NCBI GenBank assembly: GCA_038240335.1 | Contig: JBBSDV010000028.1 | Coordinates: 1-20,937 of the forward strand | Source of the DNA: JBBSDV01 sp038240335 | GTDB lineage: Bacteria > Chloroflexota > Dehalococcoidia > DSTF01 > JACRBR01 | Length of the DNA stretch: 20,937 nt | Reading direction: 5' to 3' | In this document: positions 14,348 to 20,937 of the stretch, in pieces | How the letters are laid out: every line of letters begins with the position of its first letter | How positions within the stretch are numbered: position 1 is the first letter of the stretch | Notes under the pieces: model-generated | What the model saw: only the letters and a program-made list of their open reading frames with translations | Databases searched by the model: none | Told to the model about the DNA's origin: nothing | Translations under genes and position numbers: made by a program

Positions 14348-15178
14348 ATGGCAACATCAACACTCGAGCGCAGGCTCCCCCCGCAGACCGAACGGCCGCC
14401 GTCATCGCAACTCAGCGATGGCTCGCGCAGCGTCCGCATCCCGCTTCTCGCCATCGTATTCACGATCGGCCTCGGGCTCTTCATTTCGATCGACCCGGTG
14501 CGGCCGTGGATCCTGCTGGTGCTGGCGGCGCTGATCGCGCTCGGCGCCGACGGCATCATGCGCTCGCACCCAGGCGGCGAGTTTCACTCGGTAGCGGACA
14601 CAGCGCCGTATTTGTTCGTACCGGTGCTCTTCACGTTCTCCGCCGGCCTCTTCCTCGAGGATGTCGTGCTTGGCTACTGGGCGGTGCCGGCAGTGCTCGG
14701 CGCGGGCACGCTAATGGGCGCGACGCTGTACGGCGAGTACGTCTCGATCGATCCGGAGAGCGAGTCCTTCCCGTTCGCCCGCTTCCTGCTGAACGTGATC
14801 ACGTATCTCGCGGCGTTCGGGTTTTACGCCGTGGTCTATGGCTTCGATGTCGATCTCGCACCGGCGTCGTTCGCGGTCGGCCTCGTGAGCATGCTGCTGG
14901 CGATCGAGGTGTTTCGCGAGGCGGAGGCGGATCCGATGCGCGCGCTCGTGTTCGCCGCAGTCATCGGGGTGATCGCCGCCGAGGCGCGGTGGGTGCTGTA
15001 CTTCATCCCGCTCGACGGCTTTCTCGCGGGGGTGTTCATCCTGCTCGTGTTCTACCTGACGACCGGCGTCATCTCGCACTATCTGACGGAGCATCTCGAA
15101 CGCAGCGTCTTGCTGGAGTTCGCGCTGGTCACGGTGGCGGGTCTCGCGATCGTCGTCGGTGGACGGGTGCTTGGTTGA
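14348..15178 (+). CDS. Multi-pass membrane protein of unknown function
   Basis: 276 aa from ATG 14348 (MATSTLERRLPPQ); a GTG at 14327 is an alternative. After a 35-residue hydrophilic N terminus there are about eight membrane helices: IPLLAIVFTIGLGLFI, WILLVLAALIALGA, YLFVPVLFTFSAGLFLE, a GTLMGATLYGEY segment, FLLNVITYLAAFGFYAVVYG, SFAVGLVSMLLAIEVF, ALVFAAVIGVIAAEAR, and the last pair GVFILLVFYLTTGV and LEFALVTVAGLAIVVGG. It resembles the unnamed membrane families seen in Chloroflexota (possibly DUF5656), but I cannot confirm that from memory. It has its own promoter. The stop codon runs straight into a heptamer array. No enzyme motif seen. Confidence 0.75.
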   Translation: MATSTLERRLPPQTERPPSSQLSDGSRSVRIPLLAIVFTIGLGLFISIDPVRPWILLVLAALIALGADGIMRSHPGGEFHSVADTAPYLFVPVLFTFSAGLFLEDVVLGYWAVPAVLGAGTLMGATLYGEYVSIDPESESFPFARFLLNVITYLAAFGFYAVVYGFDVDLAPASFAVGLVSMLLAIEVFREAEADPMRALVFAAVIGVIAAEARWVLYFIPLDGFLAGVFILLVFYLTTGVISHYLTEHLERSVLLEFALVTVAGLAIVVGGRVLG

Positions 15179-15219
15179 GTTTGTAGTTCGTGGTTTGTCG
15201 TTTGTCGTTTACGGTTCAC
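15178..15219 (+). repeat. Heptamer array 1, six units, NGTTYGT
   Basis: Six consecutive seven-base units begin on the last base of the preceding stop codon: AGTTTGT, AGTTCGT, GGTTTGT, CGTTTGT, CGTTTAC, GGTTCAC. The composition (T/G-rich) is unlike the flanking coding DNA. Confidence 0.65.
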
Positions 15220-15253
15220 AGTCCATCGTTGCTTGCGTGCGTTTACCTTCAAA

Positions 15254-15295
15254 CTCCGACCCCCGACTCCGACGTCTACCTCCAGCCTCCAGCCT
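15254..15295 (+). repeat. Heptamer array 2, six units, C-rich
   Basis: Six seven-base units: CTCCGAC, CCCCGAC, TCCGACG, TCTACCT, CCAGCCT, CCAGCCT. Units two and six are near or exact copies of their neighbours. The array sits 34 bases after array 1 and 32 bases before the recF start. Confidence 0.5.
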
Positions 15296-15315
15296 GGAAC
15301 GGCCAAGCGACCGAG

Positions 15316-15321
15316 TAGACT
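15316..15321 (+). promoter_or_regulatory. -10 box six bases before recF start
   Basis: TAGACT (15316-15321) ends six bases before the GTG start (15328), the same spacing as TACAAT before alaS. No -35 of quality was found. CGGAGC lies directly before the GTG and may act as a weak ribosome binding site, so a leaderless transcript is possible but not certain. Confidence 0.35.
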
Positions 15322-15327
15322 CGGAGC

Positions 15328-16491
15328 GTGTTCCTTAATCGGTTGACGCTCACGCACTTTCGCAACTATGCGAGTCAGGAGTTCGAGTTCGCGCCGGGGG
15401 CGGTGCTGCTGCTCGGGGAGAACGCGCAGGGAAAAACGAACGTCCTCGAAGCGGTAGCGCTGCTGGCGACGGGGCGGTCCGAACGCACCGCATCGGACGC
15501 GGATCTGATCGGCTGGGACATGCGCGACGATTCGCAGCCATTCGCTCGCGTGGCCGCTTCGGCGTCGCGGAGCGGCGGCGATATCGGCGTCGAGATCACG
15601 ATCGTCGGGCGCGCGGGCGTGCACGGGCTGATCGCGTCGAAGCGGCTCAAGCTGAACGGCGTGCCGAAGCGCGCGTCGGACGTCGTCGGCGCGATTGCGG
15701 CCGTGCTCTTCACGACGGACGACATGGAGCTGGTCCGTGGATCACCGTCTGCGCGGCGCCGCTACCTGGACGTCATGCTGTCGCAGGCGGATCGTCCGTA
15801 TCTGCTTGCCCTCCAGCGCTACACGAAGGTCGTAACGCAACGAAACGCGCTGCTGAAGCGCCTCCAGGATCACGTCGGGCAACCGCACGAACTGACGTAC
15901 TGGGACGAAGAGCTGGCAAAGGATGGAGCGCGCATTGCCGTAACGCGCGCTGGCGCGGTCGCGCAGCTGGCGGCGGCGGCGGCGATCTCGCATGCGCAAT
16001 TGAGCGGCGAGCGCGAGGACTTCCAGCTCGCATATGCGCCGCGATTCTCTGACGCATGGCCAGCGCAGCGCCTCGTGGCTGCTGATGCGGGCGACGTCGC
16101 CGCGGCGCTGCTCGACAAGCTGCAGTCGACGCATGCACGCGATATCGGCGCGGGCGTGACGCTGAGCGGCCCGCACCGCGACGACCTGACGATGCTGCTC
16201 GTCGGGCAAGCGGCCTCGACCTTCGCCTCGCGGGGGCAGCAACGGACGGCCGCGCTGGCGCTGCGGCTCGCCGAGGCGCGCTTTCTGCACGAGCGCAGCG
16301 GGGAGCGGCCGATCCTGCTGCTTGACGACGTGCTGTCGGAGCTTGATGAGGCGCGGCGACGCAGCGTCCTGGCCGTTCTTGATGCCGATCAGGTGCTGAT
16401 CACGAGCGCGGACCCGGATCGATTCGATGCCGCGTTCACGTCGCGGGCGCAGATCTGGCGGATCGAAGCTGGTTCGGCAACGCGGGCGTGA
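15328..16491 (+). CDS. recF: DNA replication and repair ATPase RecF
   Basis: 387 aa, slightly longer than the usual 350-375. RecF loads RecA at gaps with RecO and RecR. The N terminus (LNRLTLTHFRNY) is family-typical. Walker A is GENAQGKT (30-37). The ABC signature region appears as LSGPHRDDL with SRGQQRT after it, and Walker B as ILLLDDVLSELDEARR. All ATPase elements are intact. The start is GTG. The familiar dnaA-dnaN-recF-gyrB neighbourhood is absent here. It is convergent with the membrane gene at 16584. Confidence 0.93.
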   Translation: MFLNRLTLTHFRNYASQEFEFAPGAVLLLGENAQGKTNVLEAVALLATGRSERTASDADLIGWDMRDDSQPFARVAASASRSGGDIGVEITIVGRAGVHGLIASKRLKLNGVPKRASDVVGAIAAVLFTTDDMELVRGSPSARRRYLDVMLSQADRPYLLALQRYTKVVTQRNALLKRLQDHVGQPHELTYWDEELAKDGARIAVTRAGAVAQLAAAAAISHAQLSGEREDFQLAYAPRFSDAWPAQRLVAADAGDVAAALLDKLQSTHARDIGAGVTLSGPHRDDLTMLLVGQAASTFASRGQQRTAALALRLAEARFLHERSGERPILLLDDVLSELDEARRRSVLAVLDADQVLITSADPDRFDAAFTSRAQIWRIEAGSATRA

Positions 16492-16538
16492 GACGCCGCG
16501 ACGTCTATCGGCGTGGTGCGTACTGGGACACGTTAGCT

Positions 16539-16554
16539 CGGGTATCGGGACCCG
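16539..16554. terminator. Weak hairpin between recF and the convergent membrane gene
   Basis: CGGGT (16539-16543) pairs with ACCCG (16550-16554) around a six-base loop in the 92-base convergent gap. A second small stem, AGACG/CGTCT, lies at 16491-16506. No T run accompanies either. Confidence 0.3.
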
Positions 16555-16583
16555 TGTGTGCGCATCACGCGAGATCGATTTGG

Positions 16584-17036
16584 CTAGCTGTTCGCGATTT
16601 CGCGGCCGTTCGCCTGGCGGAGCACGAGGGCGCCGCCGACGCTGAGCGCGAGCGCGCCTGCGATTTCGATCATGACCACCGTCCACGACTGGAGGCCGAC
16701 GCCGGTGTGGTGCGAGCCGGGGAAGGCATCGCTGAACGCGCTCCAGTGGGGGAGTAGGTGGACTGCGACGATGCCGACGGCCACTGGCAATCCGAAGGCG
16801 GTAGCCACGACGGGCGCGAGACGATGCTGCGCGAGCACGAGGATGATCACGGCGACGCCGGCGAGCGTCGAGACGTTGCCGGCCCAGAACACCTGCGGCG
16901 TCAGGACATCGACGCCGCGGCGCAGGTGGTCGACTGTATGGACGAGGAGTCCGAGCGCATAGACGAGCGTCGCATAGCGCAGGAAGGCGTACTCCCATGA
17001 TCGGGCATCGGGGCGATGGGTTGTTGAAGCTTGCAT
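16584..17036 (-). CDS. Small four-helix membrane protein, probably TetR-controlled
   Basis: 150 aa. Four hydrophobic helices: ATLVYALGLLVHTVDHL, STLAGVAVIILVLAQ, VATAFGLPVAVGIVAVHLL and VVMIEIAGALALSVGGALV. Histidines cluster at helix ends (HTVDHLRRG, HLLPHW, SHHTG), which suggests a metal or haem site, but no cofactor can be assigned. A GAGGA site nine bases upstream supports the start. It is divergent from the TetR gene across 87 bases containing repeated sequences, the usual arrangement of a TetR regulator and its target. I recognise the general layout from actinobacterial TetR-linked membrane proteins but know no name or function. Confidence 0.72.
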   Translation of the reverse strand: MQASTTHRPDARSWEYAFLRYATLVYALGLLVHTVDHLRRGVDVLTPQVFWAGNVSTLAGVAVIILVLAQHRLAPVVATAFGLPVAVGIVAVHLLPHWSAFSDAFPGSHHTGVGLQSWTVVMIEIAGALALSVGGALVLRQANGREIANS

Positions 17037-17052
17037 GGATCCGCTTCCTCGT

Positions 17053-17089
17053 TCTAGGTAGATCGCTCTAGTGAGAGATTAGCTACACT
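17053..17089. promoter_or_regulatory. Candidate operator and promoter between divergent genes
   Basis: Imperfect direct repeats TCTAGGTAGAT (17053-17063) and TCTAGTGAGAGAT (17067-17079) start 14 bases apart. They are followed by a -10-like TACACT (17084-17089) for the TetR gene. The second repeat contains CTCT/AGAG dyad symmetry (17067-17078). This is the likely site of TetR autoregulation. It is inferred from position. Confidence 0.4.
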
Positions 17090-17123
17090 GGACGGAAAGC
17101 GCAATGCCGAGATAGGACTCACT

Positions 17124-17747
17124 ATGGCGAACACGAAAGAACGCATCCTCGACGCCACGGCCGAGCTGTTTCGGCGGTACGGATACACGGGCACGGGTCT
17201 CAAGCAGGTCGTCGCGAACGCGAACGCGCCGTTCGGCTCGCTGTATCACTTCTTCCCTAACGGCAAGGAGCAATTGGGCGAGGAGGTGATCCGGCGCTCA
17301 GGCCAGATGTATGCCGACATCGTGATGTTCGTGTACGACGCCGCTCCGGATCCGGTGTCCGCCGCAACCGACGTGTTTCGCGGCGCCGCCGCCGTCCTCG
17401 AAGCGACGGACTATGCGGACGCCTGCCCGATCGCCACGGTGGCTCTCGAAGTGGCGAACGTCAGCGAACCGTTGCGGATCGCGACGGCCGACGTCTTCTC
17501 GAGCTGGATCGATCTTGCGACGACGAGGATCGCGGCGGCCGACATCGCGCCAGCGAAGGCGCGCGAACTGGCGCTGATGCTTATCATGTCGCTCGAAGGC
17601 GCCTTCATTCTCGCGCGGGCGATGCGAAGCACGGAGCCGCTTACGGTCGCGGGCGCGGCCGCTGCGGCGGCTGTGCGGGACGCGCTGCCGCGTGCACGGA
17701 GGCGCCACCTACTCCGAGCTTTACACCCTACAAGCCCGCCAGTATGA
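17124..17747 (+). CDS. TetR-family transcriptional regulator (LmrA/YxaF-like)
   Basis: 207 aa. The N-terminal helix-turn-helix reads KERILDATAELFRRYGYTGT then LKQVVANANAPFGSLYHFF and NGKEQLGEEVI. The GSLYHFFPNGKEQL signature is characteristic of the LmrA/YxaF subgroup, whose C-terminal domain carries the CPIATVALE element also seen here. Known members are repressors released by small hydrophobic or aromatic ligands and often control a neighbouring transporter or detoxifying gene. AGGA precedes the ATG by six bases. It is divergent from the 16584 membrane gene and is probably its regulator. The Ala-rich C terminus ends 22 bases from the convergent kinase gene. Confidence 0.88.
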   Translation: MANTKERILDATAELFRRYGYTGTGLKQVVANANAPFGSLYHFFPNGKEQLGEEVIRRSGQMYADIVMFVYDAAPDPVSAATDVFRGAAAVLEATDYADACPIATVALEVANVSEPLRIATADVFSSWIDLATTRIAAADIAPAKARELALMLIMSLEGAFILARAMRSTEPLTVAGAAAAAAVRDALPRARRRHLLRALHPTSPPV

Positions 17748-17769
17748 GTGGGTGAGGGAGGCTTCGGCA

Positions 17770-18711
17770 TTATCCGATCCACCGCCGCCACGTCGCTGGG
17801 AGATCTGACGCGTAGAGGGCCAGTATCTCGATCTGCCTGCGCGTATTCGGTCGTCCGTGCCCCCGTCGGGTTGATACGCCGTTCCACATCGAGATCGCCG
17901 CGCCGAGTTGGTCAAAGAGGATCCGGGCTTCGGCGGTTTCGTCGTCATCGAACGGTGCTTCCTCGCGGTAACCGTCGACCGCGTACGGAAGAACGCGTGC
18001 GGGTATGCTGTAAAAGTCAATGGTCCCGTCACACCAGCCAGCGCCGCCCCAATCGATCAGCGCGACGAACTCGTGATTGCGGATCAGGACGTTGTTGGGA
18101 TGCGCGTCACCATGCGTCAAGCGACGAAACGACGAAGCGTTCTCGACCGCGGGACGGAGACGATCGAAGCAGCGTCGGAACCACCGCTTGTGGTCTTCAC
18201 TCAGAAAGTCCGCGGCTTCAAGGATCGGTTCGGGATCGGGCCGTTGCGTGTCCCGCAGAAGATGCTGCGGATCCTCGACGTCCACGACCCCGTGGTGGAG
18301 TCGGGACAGTTCACGACCGACCTGGCGCCAAATCTGAGTGAGCTCGTGTGCTGAGACATCGATTCGTGTGAGGTCGATCCCATCGACCCGCTCATAGACC
18401 GTGTAGGGGGTGCTGAGAATCTCCCGCGAGTTGTCGAACGCGATCAGTCGCGGTGTACGAACACCAGCGCGGCGCGCCGCGGGCGCAGCAATCGACTCGG
18501 AAATCGTCCCGCGAACCGCTTCTGGAATGTCCTTTGAGACGCGAAGAATGAGATCTGGTCCGAGAGCGAAGATGGCGTTGACGACGCCGCTGCGCGGGAT
18601 CGTTTCCAGGTGAAGGCGTCCGAGATCGTGCCGGTCGCAGATCTCCTCGGCCTGGGTAGCGGTCACCTCTGGAAACGGAGCTGTGTCCCAGGGAGGATTC
18701 GGGGTCGTCAC
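17770..18711 (-). CDS. Aminoglycoside phosphotransferase-family kinase-like protein
   Basis: 313 aa, GTG start. The APH/choline-kinase fold is intact: ILRVSK with the ATP-binding Lys60, YTVYERVDGIDL hinge, Brenner motif HGDAHPNNVLI (200-210) with catalytic Asp202 and Asn207, and IDWGGAGWCDG (219-229) with the metal-binding Asp220. The family phosphorylates antibiotics, sugars, amines or nucleosides; the substrate cannot be inferred, and resistance should not be assumed. The start overlaps the stop of the small ORF 18708-18935 as GTGA, suggesting coupled translation. Last gene of a minus-strand group. Convergent with TetR. Confidence 0.83.
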   Translation of the reverse strand: MTTPNPPWDTAPFPEVTATQAEEICDRHDLGRLHLETIPRSGVVNAIFALGPDLILRVSKDIPEAVRGTISESIAAPAARRAGVRTPRLIAFDNSREILSTPYTVYERVDGIDLTRIDVSAHELTQIWRQVGRELSRLHHGVVDVEDPQHLLRDTQRPDPEPILEAADFLSEDHKRWFRRCFDRLRPAVENASSFRRLTHGDAHPNNVLIRNHEFVALIDWGGAGWCDGTIDFYSIPARVLPYAVDGYREEAPFDDDETAEARILFDQLGAAISMWNGVSTRRGHGRPNTRRQIEILALYASDLPATWRRWIG

Positions 18712-18935
18712 CGGAGGCGCACCGCCTCGACGAGGTTGATGAGCCGGTCCCGATTGTCGGCCGGTTGGCGGTATCGCAGCGAGGCGAGATGGAACGTGGC
18801 AGTGATATCCGCTCGATGAGACGACGAATTGAAGCGACGCATTTTGTCCTCGAAGTGGGCGCGCGCAGGCGCCGGCAATGAAGGCCTGCAGATCCGCACG
18901 GTGATGAGTATACGCACGTCGCCCGCCAGTGGCAT
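18708..18935 (-). CDS. Small ORF coupled to the kinase gene, unknown
   Basis: 75 aa from ATG 18935 (MPLAGDVRILITVRICRPSL...) to TGA overlapping the kinase GTG by four bases. Third-position GC is about 70%, higher in the second half, which supports coding. The C-terminal part contains ITATFHLASLRYRQPADN and RLINLVEAVRLR, with alternating hydrophobic and basic residues. No good ribosome binding site precedes the ATG; it may instead be the 3' remnant of a longer gene. No family recognised. It fills most of the gap between the GGDEF-like gene and the kinase. Confidence 0.4.
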   Translation of the reverse strand: MPLAGDVRILITVRICRPSLPAPARAHFEDKMRRFNSSSHRADITATFHLASLRYRQPADNRDRLINLVEAVRLR

Positions 18936-18999
18936 GGGACCACGTTGAGGGACAGGCTGCCCGAACAGTAACGGCAACAGGCGGCGGATTGGTGACGTA

Positions 19000-19638
19000 C
19001 TACGCTGCGGGTTCTTGCACCTGCGTCGTTGTGCGCCACTGATCCTCGCGGAGGAGGGCGCTGAGGGTGACGCCGTCGGTCGGGTACTCGGTGACCTCGA
19101 CGTCCACGTCCTGGACGAGCGTGGTGAGACGCTCGACGAGCGACCACGCGCCGCTGCGACTCGTATTCGGCAGGCAGAGCACGAGCGTCGTACCCAGGTC
19201 ACCGGCGAAGTCGACGGCACGGAGCCATTGCTGCATGGCGAGGCGCGGCGCCTCGAGCGTTGTCCGCGACTTCGCAGAGACTAGGAGGATCGTGAAGGGC
19301 TGGTCGTAGCGGCGGGCGCGCGCGACCTCCTCCTCGGCGCGGAGACGGAAATACCACTCCGCGTGCAAGCCTGTGGCGCGGTCGACAGTCGGCCGGCGGC
19401 GATCACCGGCGACGATTTGCAGGCGCGCGGGGACGCCGTGGGCGCGAGCGACCGCGCCGCCCATCGCGGCTGCGCCGACGCGCCAGGACATCGCGGCGAT
19501 CGATCCGATCGCGAGGATCTCGAGCACGAAGCGGATACCGCTGTCCGGCACCCGGTCGGCGAGGGCGATCGCAATCGCGCCGAGGATCACGGCGGGGGCG
19601 AGGGTGGCCAAGAGCGGGAGGTTGATCTTTCGGGTCAC
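19000..19638 (-). CDS. Membrane protein with degenerate GGDEF domain
   Basis: 212 aa. Two N-terminal membrane helices (about 7-27 and 36-52). Then comes a diguanylate-cyclase-like domain: VDRATGLHAEWYFRLRAEEE matches the family opening, and RARRYDQPFTILLV the first strand. Where the GGDEF signature should be, the protein reads DFAGDLGTTLVLCLPNT (143-159), so the catalytic and GTP-binding residues are missing. The closing VTEYPTDGVTLSALLRE matches the family end. Catalytic activity is therefore unlikely; a sensory or scaffolding role is more likely, but that is inference. Its start overlaps the upstream gene stop as ATGA. Confidence 0.7.
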   Translation of the reverse strand: MTRKINLPLLATLAPAVILGAIAIALADRVPDSGIRFVLEILAIGSIAAMSWRVGAAAMGGAVARAHGVPARLQIVAGDRRRPTVDRATGLHAEWYFRLRAEEEVARARRYDQPFTILLVSAKSRTTLEAPRLAMQQWLRAVDFAGDLGTTLVLCLPNTSRSGAWSLVERLTTLVQDVDVEVTEYPTDGVTLSALLREDQWRTTTQVQEPAA

Positions 19639-19976
19639 GTCATGCTCAGTACATCGCGCGATTGCTGCGACGCGACGAGCAGCGACCGGTTCGGCAGAGA
19701 AACGGTGCGATGCCGCCTAAGCTCGGCCTGCCGCCGGTACGCGTTCGACGTCAGCGGACTGCTCTCCATCGCGTCAACAGGAGGCGTGTCGGTGTGTCGG
19801 AGTGTGGCTGGTCGTGCTTCGGTCGCGGTCGGGACAGGTCGAGCGGCGGTATTAGCCGCCGCGGAGTGCCCATGCCCGAGAGCGGCAGACACGAGGATGA
19901 CTCCGACGAGCACGGCGAACGGCAACAGATACCGCGGATCGCGCAGCATATCGAGCAAGCGGGTCTCCCCCCGCAT
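19635..19976 (-). CDS. Small single-pass membrane protein, operon partner of GGDEF-like protein
   Basis: 113 aa from ATG 19976, with AGGCGG about nine bases upstream. A short cytoplasmic N terminus (MRGETRLLDMLRDPR) precedes one membrane helix (YLLPFAVLVGVILVSAALG, residues about 16-34). A Thr/Pro/Ala/Arg-rich linker and a basic tail follow. The helix with Pro/Thr linker recalls the other exported proteins in the window. The stop overlaps the next start by four bases, so the two proteins are probably made together. No domain recognised. Confidence 0.6.
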   Translation of the reverse strand: MRGETRLLDMLRDPRYLLPFAVLVGVILVSAALGHGHSAAANTAARPVPTATEARPATLRHTDTPPVDAMESSPLTSNAYRRQAELRRHRTVSLPNRSLLVASQQSRDVLSMT

Positions 19977-20652
19977 ATGTATCGTCCGCCTGCGGGTGAA
20001 GCTGAACAAAAACGGCCGCGGACGCACGTGCCGTGCTTTTAATGCTTCGTTTGTTCCGTGACAAGAATCTATGACGAAGTTGACTGACTTGCTCGCCTCA
20101 TTCGTCGTTTCCATCGCGCGACGTACCCGGATACAGACCAAACATGAGAGAACGTCTTCGGGAGCCCCCGCCAACCTCCGGCCGACGGGCTGCGCCCTCT
20201 GCGCTGCCGCTCACTCGAGCGCCGAGCGAATCGAGCGACCGCGGCGTGAGTACAGGCTTGCTCGCGACTCGCCGGTTGTAATCGACGGGGTCTTTGAAGC
20301 ACCACATGCGTATTCCAACGATCGGGACCAAAGCCGAATTTGCCGCGTCGCGCGTAGGGGCAGGGCGGCGTAGACTCTCGAACGGCGGCGGCGTCCTGCA
20401 CCTGGGATGCGAGGCAGATGCGAGGAATGGGCATCCGCGCTTGCCGCGCGTGGGTACGTGCGGGAGACGTCACGGCAGTGCCGACGAGCTAAAGGGTTGT
20501 TGAAAACAGCCAAAACATCGACTCGCATGATTCGAGTGCTGGGTCTGGAGCCGGAAACGCGGGCTGAACGCCGCGCCACGGATCGAGCTGTTAGGTGTTC
20601 AACACCCTGCTAAGAGGCTTTGGGCTTCGTCCGGAACAAGAAGGAGCATCAC
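19977..20652. other. 676-base stretch without a clear gene
   Basis: Several overlapping open frames exist on both strands (for example 20071-20373 plus, 20069-20473 minus), but they are Arg/Ser-rich, lack good ribosome binding sites and look like no known protein. No tRNA, tmRNA, RNase P or SRP RNA signature was recognised. The last 130 bases are the leader of the next gene and hold three small dyads: ACTCG/CGAGT (20521-20537), CGCGG/CCGCG near 20559-20576, and the palindrome at 20591-20613. The region may hold an unrecognised RNA or a decayed gene. Confidence 0.3.
20591..20613 (+). promoter_or_regulatory. Operator-like dyad upstream of the TPP enzyme gene
   Basis: GGTGTT and AACACC face each other around a single C at 20594-20606. 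TTA and TAA outside them continue the symmetry over a four-base bulge. It lies 40 bases before the start codon. It could be a repressor site or a leader hairpin. No T run follows. Confidence 0.4.
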
Positions 20653-20937
20653 ATGGCGCAGATTGACGGCGGCGACCTGGTCGCTCGAATGCTCAAGCGG
20701 GAGGGGATCGACACGATCTTCACCCTTTCGGGCGGCCACATTCAGAACATCTACGATGGCTGCATCGATGAGGGGATCAGAGTCATCGACACGCGGCACG
20801 AGCAGTCGGCGGGCCACGCAGCGGAGGGCTACAGCCGGCTGACGCGCAAATGCGGCGTCGCCGTCGTGACGGCGGGACCGGGCGTCACGGACGTCGTTAC
20901 GGCGGTCGCGACCGCGTACCAGAACGCAAGCCCGATG
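20653..20937 (+). CDS. Thiamine-diphosphate-dependent enzyme, acetolactate synthase / 2-hydroxyacyl-CoA lyase type (5' end only)
   Basis: 95 codons are present and the frame runs off the window. AAGGAG (20641-20646) lies six bases before the ATG. The N-terminal pyrimidine-binding domain is clear: GDLVARMLKREGIDTIFTLSG, then DTRHEQSAGHAAEGYSRLT with the catalytic Glu that activates the thiamine cofactor (HEQ), and AGPGVTDVVTAVATAYQNASP. This is the pattern of the acetolactate synthase large subunit and of oxalyl-CoA decarboxylase or 2-hydroxyacyl-CoA lyase. The distinguishing C-terminal half is missing, so the exact enzyme is open. Confidence 0.88.
   Translation, partial: MAQIDGGDLVARMLKREGIDTIFTLSGGHIQNIYDGCIDEGIRVIDTRHEQSAGHAAEGYSRLTRKCGVAVVTAGPGVTDVVTAVATAYQNASPM

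Noticed and set aside
14125..15186. A 353-codon plus-strand frame covering the 14348 membrane gene
   Set aside because: Arg-rich shadow frame; the other frame has clear membrane helices and a promoter.
17770..18711. Antibiotic resistance gene
   Set aside because: Only the general APH fold is supported; the family includes many metabolic kinases and no mobile element is near.
20069..20473. Protein-coding gene in the 20.0-20.6 kb region
   Set aside because: Overlapping frames on both strands, Arg/Ser-rich, no ribosome binding site or family signature.
1..20937. tRNA, rRNA, CRISPR, transposase or phage genes
   Set aside because: No cloverleaf or TPsiC-like sequence, repeat-spacer series, transposase motif or terminal repeats were seen by eye on either strand.

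Overview
This is a GC-rich bacterial chromosome segment of mostly ordinary housekeeping genes, flanked by small secreted and membrane proteins and a patch of decaying genes. No plasmid, phage, insertion sequence, CRISPR or rRNA/tRNA signature was seen. The Thr/Pro/Ala-rich exported proteins, the GT87-type membrane protein and the small unnamed membrane families fit a Chloroflexota-like bacterium. That placement is an inference from style, not from a marker tree.

Layout. (1) 1-3186: a small cell-surface protein on the plus strand (176-565). Facing it on the minus strand are a Pro/Thr-rich membrane-anchored protein (1866-2390) and an exported HELGH metalloprotease broken by a one-base frameshift (653-1869). 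Further upstream is a small LuxR-type HTH gene with a frameshift and an in-frame stop (2551-2792), then about 400 bp without a convincing gene. (2) 3187-8493: a compact minus-strand operon, alaS-ruvX-mltG-aroE. It has a leaderless-type promoter before alaS, and ruvX has no ATG, GTG or TTG upstream of its first catalytic residue. (3) 8585-12926: plus-strand GT87-like mannosyltransferase, then glmU and a CorC/HlyC-type CBS protein. A possible 40-codon upstream ORF ends on the glmU start. (4) 13093-16491: an amidohydrolase with a histone-like basic tail, an unnamed multi-pass membrane protein, two different six-unit heptamer arrays, and recF. (5) 16584-20652: a divergent pair of a four-helix membrane protein and a TetR regulator. 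Next comes a tightly packed minus-strand group: small membrane protein, degenerate GGDEF membrane protein, small ORF and an aminoglycoside-phosphotransferase-like kinase. About 680 bp without a clear gene follow. (6) 20653-end: the start of a thiamine-diphosphate enzyme, cut off by the window.

How the genes work together. GlmU (UDP-GlcNAc), MltG (glycan chain termination) and AroE (shikimate pathway) are core metabolism and cell-wall functions. AlaS serves translation; RuvX and RecF serve nucleic-acid processing and repair. TetR probably controls the divergent membrane gene. Two recurring promoter styles are visible: TTGACA-N18-TANGAT (glmU, 14348 gene) and a TANNNT box exactly six bases before the start codon (alaS, recF), suggesting leaderless transcripts. 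I found no clear new multi-gene defence or biosynthetic system. The most unusual items are the ruvX start, the clustered lesions, the heptamer arrays and the coupled upstream ORF of glmU.
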